In this document: piece by piece, positions 62,549 to 64,000 of the stretch | Numbering within the stretch: the first letter of the stretch is position 1 | How the letters are laid out: the number at the start of each line of letters is the position of its first letter | Assembly: GCF_029603155.1 (NCBI RefSeq) | Contig: NZ_JAPMUA010000003.1 | Span: 372,001-436,000 of the forward strand | Direction: 5' to 3' | Length of the DNA stretch: 64,000 bases | DNA from: Galbibacter pacificus | GTDB taxonomy: Bacteria > Bacteroidota > Bacteroidia > Flavobacteriales > Flavobacteriaceae | Notes under the pieces: model-generated | What the model saw: only the letters and a program-made list of their open reading frames with translations | Told to the model about the DNA's origin: nothing | The model's database searches: none | Made by a program: the position numbers and the translations under genes

Positions 62549-64000
62549 GTTTCCCTGTGCTTTTCAATTTTTCTTTTGGCTTTTTCATTAAATGAAATAT
62601 GGTAGGTAGGATCGCTTTGTAGTGTTAAATTCGTTGTTTTTTCTTCTCCGTACCGACTGTATTTCACTTTAATGACATCGCCTACCTTTTTTTCTGAAAT
62701 AATTTTATCTATGGTTTGAGCATTATCTACCGTTGTGCCATCAATAGCAAGAATAACATCGCCATTTTCCAGTCCGGCCTTGTACGCGGGGCTTTCTTTT
62801 TGTGCGTTTCGGACAATGGTGTTGCCTTTTATGTACATTCCGGTGTATGGTTTGTTTTCATCTTGGGTAAAATTAAAACCAACACTTTCAAACAAAACAG
62901 CATAATCGGGCATTTTACTTTTATAAATATAATTGTTGAAAAAATGGTCAGCAAAGCTTTTCCCGGCATATAGGCTTAAATTAAAATGAAGGTCGTCTAT
63001 TGTATAGGGATCTTCTTCAATGCCTTGTGCTTCCCACATTTTTCGCATAAAATCGTCTAGGTTCAATCCGTTTTGCCGTAAAGAGAGGTCTAATGCCAAA
63101 CCGAGCACACTTCCGTAGGAATAATAAGAAATAAACGTGTTTTCCCGGTTAACGGGATCGACCGAGGTAGCCGCATCTACAAAAGGCGCTTGATAACTCA
63201 TCTCGATAGGATTAAAATATTCGTGCGCCGGTGAATTCCATACATAATTAAAAGTACCGTTCAACCGTTTTGCATATTCTTCGGGGCTTATAATGCCTGC
63301 ACGGCATAAAATTAAATTGGTGTAATAACTGGTAAACCCTTCGGCAAACCACAATTCGCCACTCATATTTGCTTTGGAAAAATTAAAAGGTTCCAGACTT
63401 TTTGGCCGAAGGCGCTCTACGTTCCACGAATGAAAATATTCGTGAGAAACCGTACCTATATTTCCATCCATACCGCCGTTGGCAAGGCCTTCCCTATCGG
63501 TTAAAATGGTAGAATTTCTATGTTCCATACCATCTCCGCTAGCATTGGCAACATAGCAGGCAAGAAAGGTGTATTTACCATAATCATAATCCGGAAGTGC
63601 CCCGAATACATCTTTTTCGGCCAAGACAATTCGTTTTACCTTTTCAAAATAAGTGTCCAAAAGAGCTTCAGTGCTATTGTCGTGCAAAACAAATTCAATG
63701 GTGTAATCTTTTCCATTAGAATCAACCGTAAAAGATCTCTTTTTGTAATTGCTTATTTCCGTAGGGCTGTCAAAAAAATATTGAAAATTTGGAGCAGTAT
63801 ACGTAAATCCTTCTTTGTTGGGCAGTTGTGTGGCCACTTTCCAGTGTAGGTCTTCTCGCACATTAAAGGTAACTTCAACCGGATGGCTAAAAAAAGCATC
63901 GGCATACATAAACGTAGCCGGTATATTTAAATGCGCATGGATTTCGTCAATTTGGCTGTAGGTCCCATCGCCACGGTTCCCAAAAAGCGTATAATTTACG
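62533..64000 (-). CDS. M61-family glycyl aminopeptidase with PDZ domain (5' end outside window)
   Basis: The frame is open to the window edge at 64000, reading VNYTLFGNRGDGTYSQIDEI upstream of the first internal Met at 63909, so I extend it there. Metal site HEYFHSWN with the Glu further downstream (WFAEGFTSYY), then a PDZ domain (ENGDVILAIDGTTVDNAQ). M61 enzymes are envelope zinc aminopeptidases, here with a typical N-terminal beta-sandwich region. The upstream start and any signal peptide are not in view. It overlaps the GNAT gene by 16 bases. Confidence 0.92.
   Translation of the reverse strand, partial: VNYTLFGNRGDGTYSQIDEIHAHLNIPATFMYADAFFSHPVEVTFNVREDLHWKVATQLPNKEGFTYTAPNFQYFFDSPTEISNYKKRSFTVDSNGKDYTIEFVLHDNSTEALLDTYFEKVKRIVLAEKDVFGALPDYDYGKYTFLACYVANASGDGMEHRNSTILTDREGLANGGMDGNIGTVSHEYFHSWNVERLRPKSLEPFNFSKANMSGELWFAEGFTSYYTNLILCRAGIISPEEYAKRLNGTFNYVWNSPAHEYFNPIEMSYQAPFVDAATSVDPVNRENTFISYYSYGSVLGLALDLSLRQNGLNLDDFMRKMWEAQGIEEDPYTIDDLHFNLSLYAGKSFADHFFNNYIYKSKMPDYAVLFESVGFNFTQDENKPYTGMYIKGNTIVRNAQKESPAYKAGLENGDVILAIDGTTVDNAQTIDKIISEKKVGDVIKVKYSRYGEEKTTNLTLQSDPTYHISFNEKAKRKIEKHRETWLKQ

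Noticed and set aside
1..64000. CRISPR arrays, prophage, integrative elements, toxin-antitoxin or defence islands
   Set aside because: I looked for regular repeats, integrases, transposases and known defence families and saw none. The XRE/DUF2975 pair is not a recognised toxin-antitoxin module.

Overview
The window reads as chromosomal DNA of a marine-type member of the Bacteroidota, most probably Flavobacteriaceae. The evidence is an AT-rich sequence, a SusC/SusD pair, many DUF families typical of Bacteroidota (DUF4296, DUF4270, DUF4230, DUF4260, DUF5916), a detached atpD-atpC pair with a short epsilon subunit, lipoproteins in most extracytoplasmic roles, and promoters of the Bacteroidota type (-7 element TAnnTTTG) before several genes. 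Coding density is high. No prophage, insertion sequence, CRISPR array, rRNA or tRNA was found.

Layout. 1-5172: end of dihydroorotase (pyrC), a DUF4296 lipoprotein, an SDR epimerase, tyrS, a membrane-anchored MutS-like ATPase and rpsU. 5262-12018: a minus-strand catabolic operon that fits trans-4-hydroxyproline degradation (epimerase, FAD D-amino-acid dehydrogenase, DHDPS-like deaminase, ketoglutarate-semialdehyde-type dehydrogenase), with a DUF885 metallopeptidase lipoprotein inside it. 12190-15466: hemW and four tightly packed small genes, the last four joined by 4-base overlaps. 15467-15959: a gene-free stretch with a strong terminator and a possible small RNA. 15960-17821: rpsP-rimM-trmN6.

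17957-30222 is a polysaccharide utilisation locus. Three LacI-type palindromes precede SusC and SusD, followed by two GH92 alpha-mannosidases, a GMC-family flavoprotein and a gluconate-2-dehydrogenase-subunit-3-like Tat lipoprotein. Together they suggest uptake and trimming of alpha-mannose glycans coupled to periplasmic oxidation of a released sugar or alcohol. 30295-40469 holds mixed housekeeping and stress genes: glutaryl-CoA dehydrogenase, umuC-umuD in that order, exonuclease III, an OmpA-like lipoprotein, an aldo/keto reductase, a META-domain lipoprotein, radA and a DinB-family protein. 40494-42245 carries an esterase-like protein without the usual nucleophile serine and a decayed second copy beside it. 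42488-44678 is panC-panD plus a flippase-like membrane protein; 44787-53476 is a GT5-like half protein, a DUF4270 lipoprotein, glmS, and a TonB-dependent receptor with an SGNH hydrolase lipoprotein. 54033-55910 is atpD-atpC. 55968-58912 has an XRE/DUF2975 pair and an OmpR-type two-component system, next to three GTTAAC repeats at exact 11-bp spacing that face a small secreted protein gene. The window ends with a DUF5916 outer-membrane-type protein, a GNAT protein and a 5'-truncated M61 peptidase.

The signals I rate highest are the mannosidase locus coupled to a dehydrogenase and its palindromes, the 11-bp repeat operator, a two-copy structured intergenic repeat (7585-7660 and 53701-53774) with hairpins preserved by a compensating change, the peptidase within the hydroxyproline operon, and the candidate small RNA upstream of hemW. 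All functions are read from sequence alone; no database search was run.
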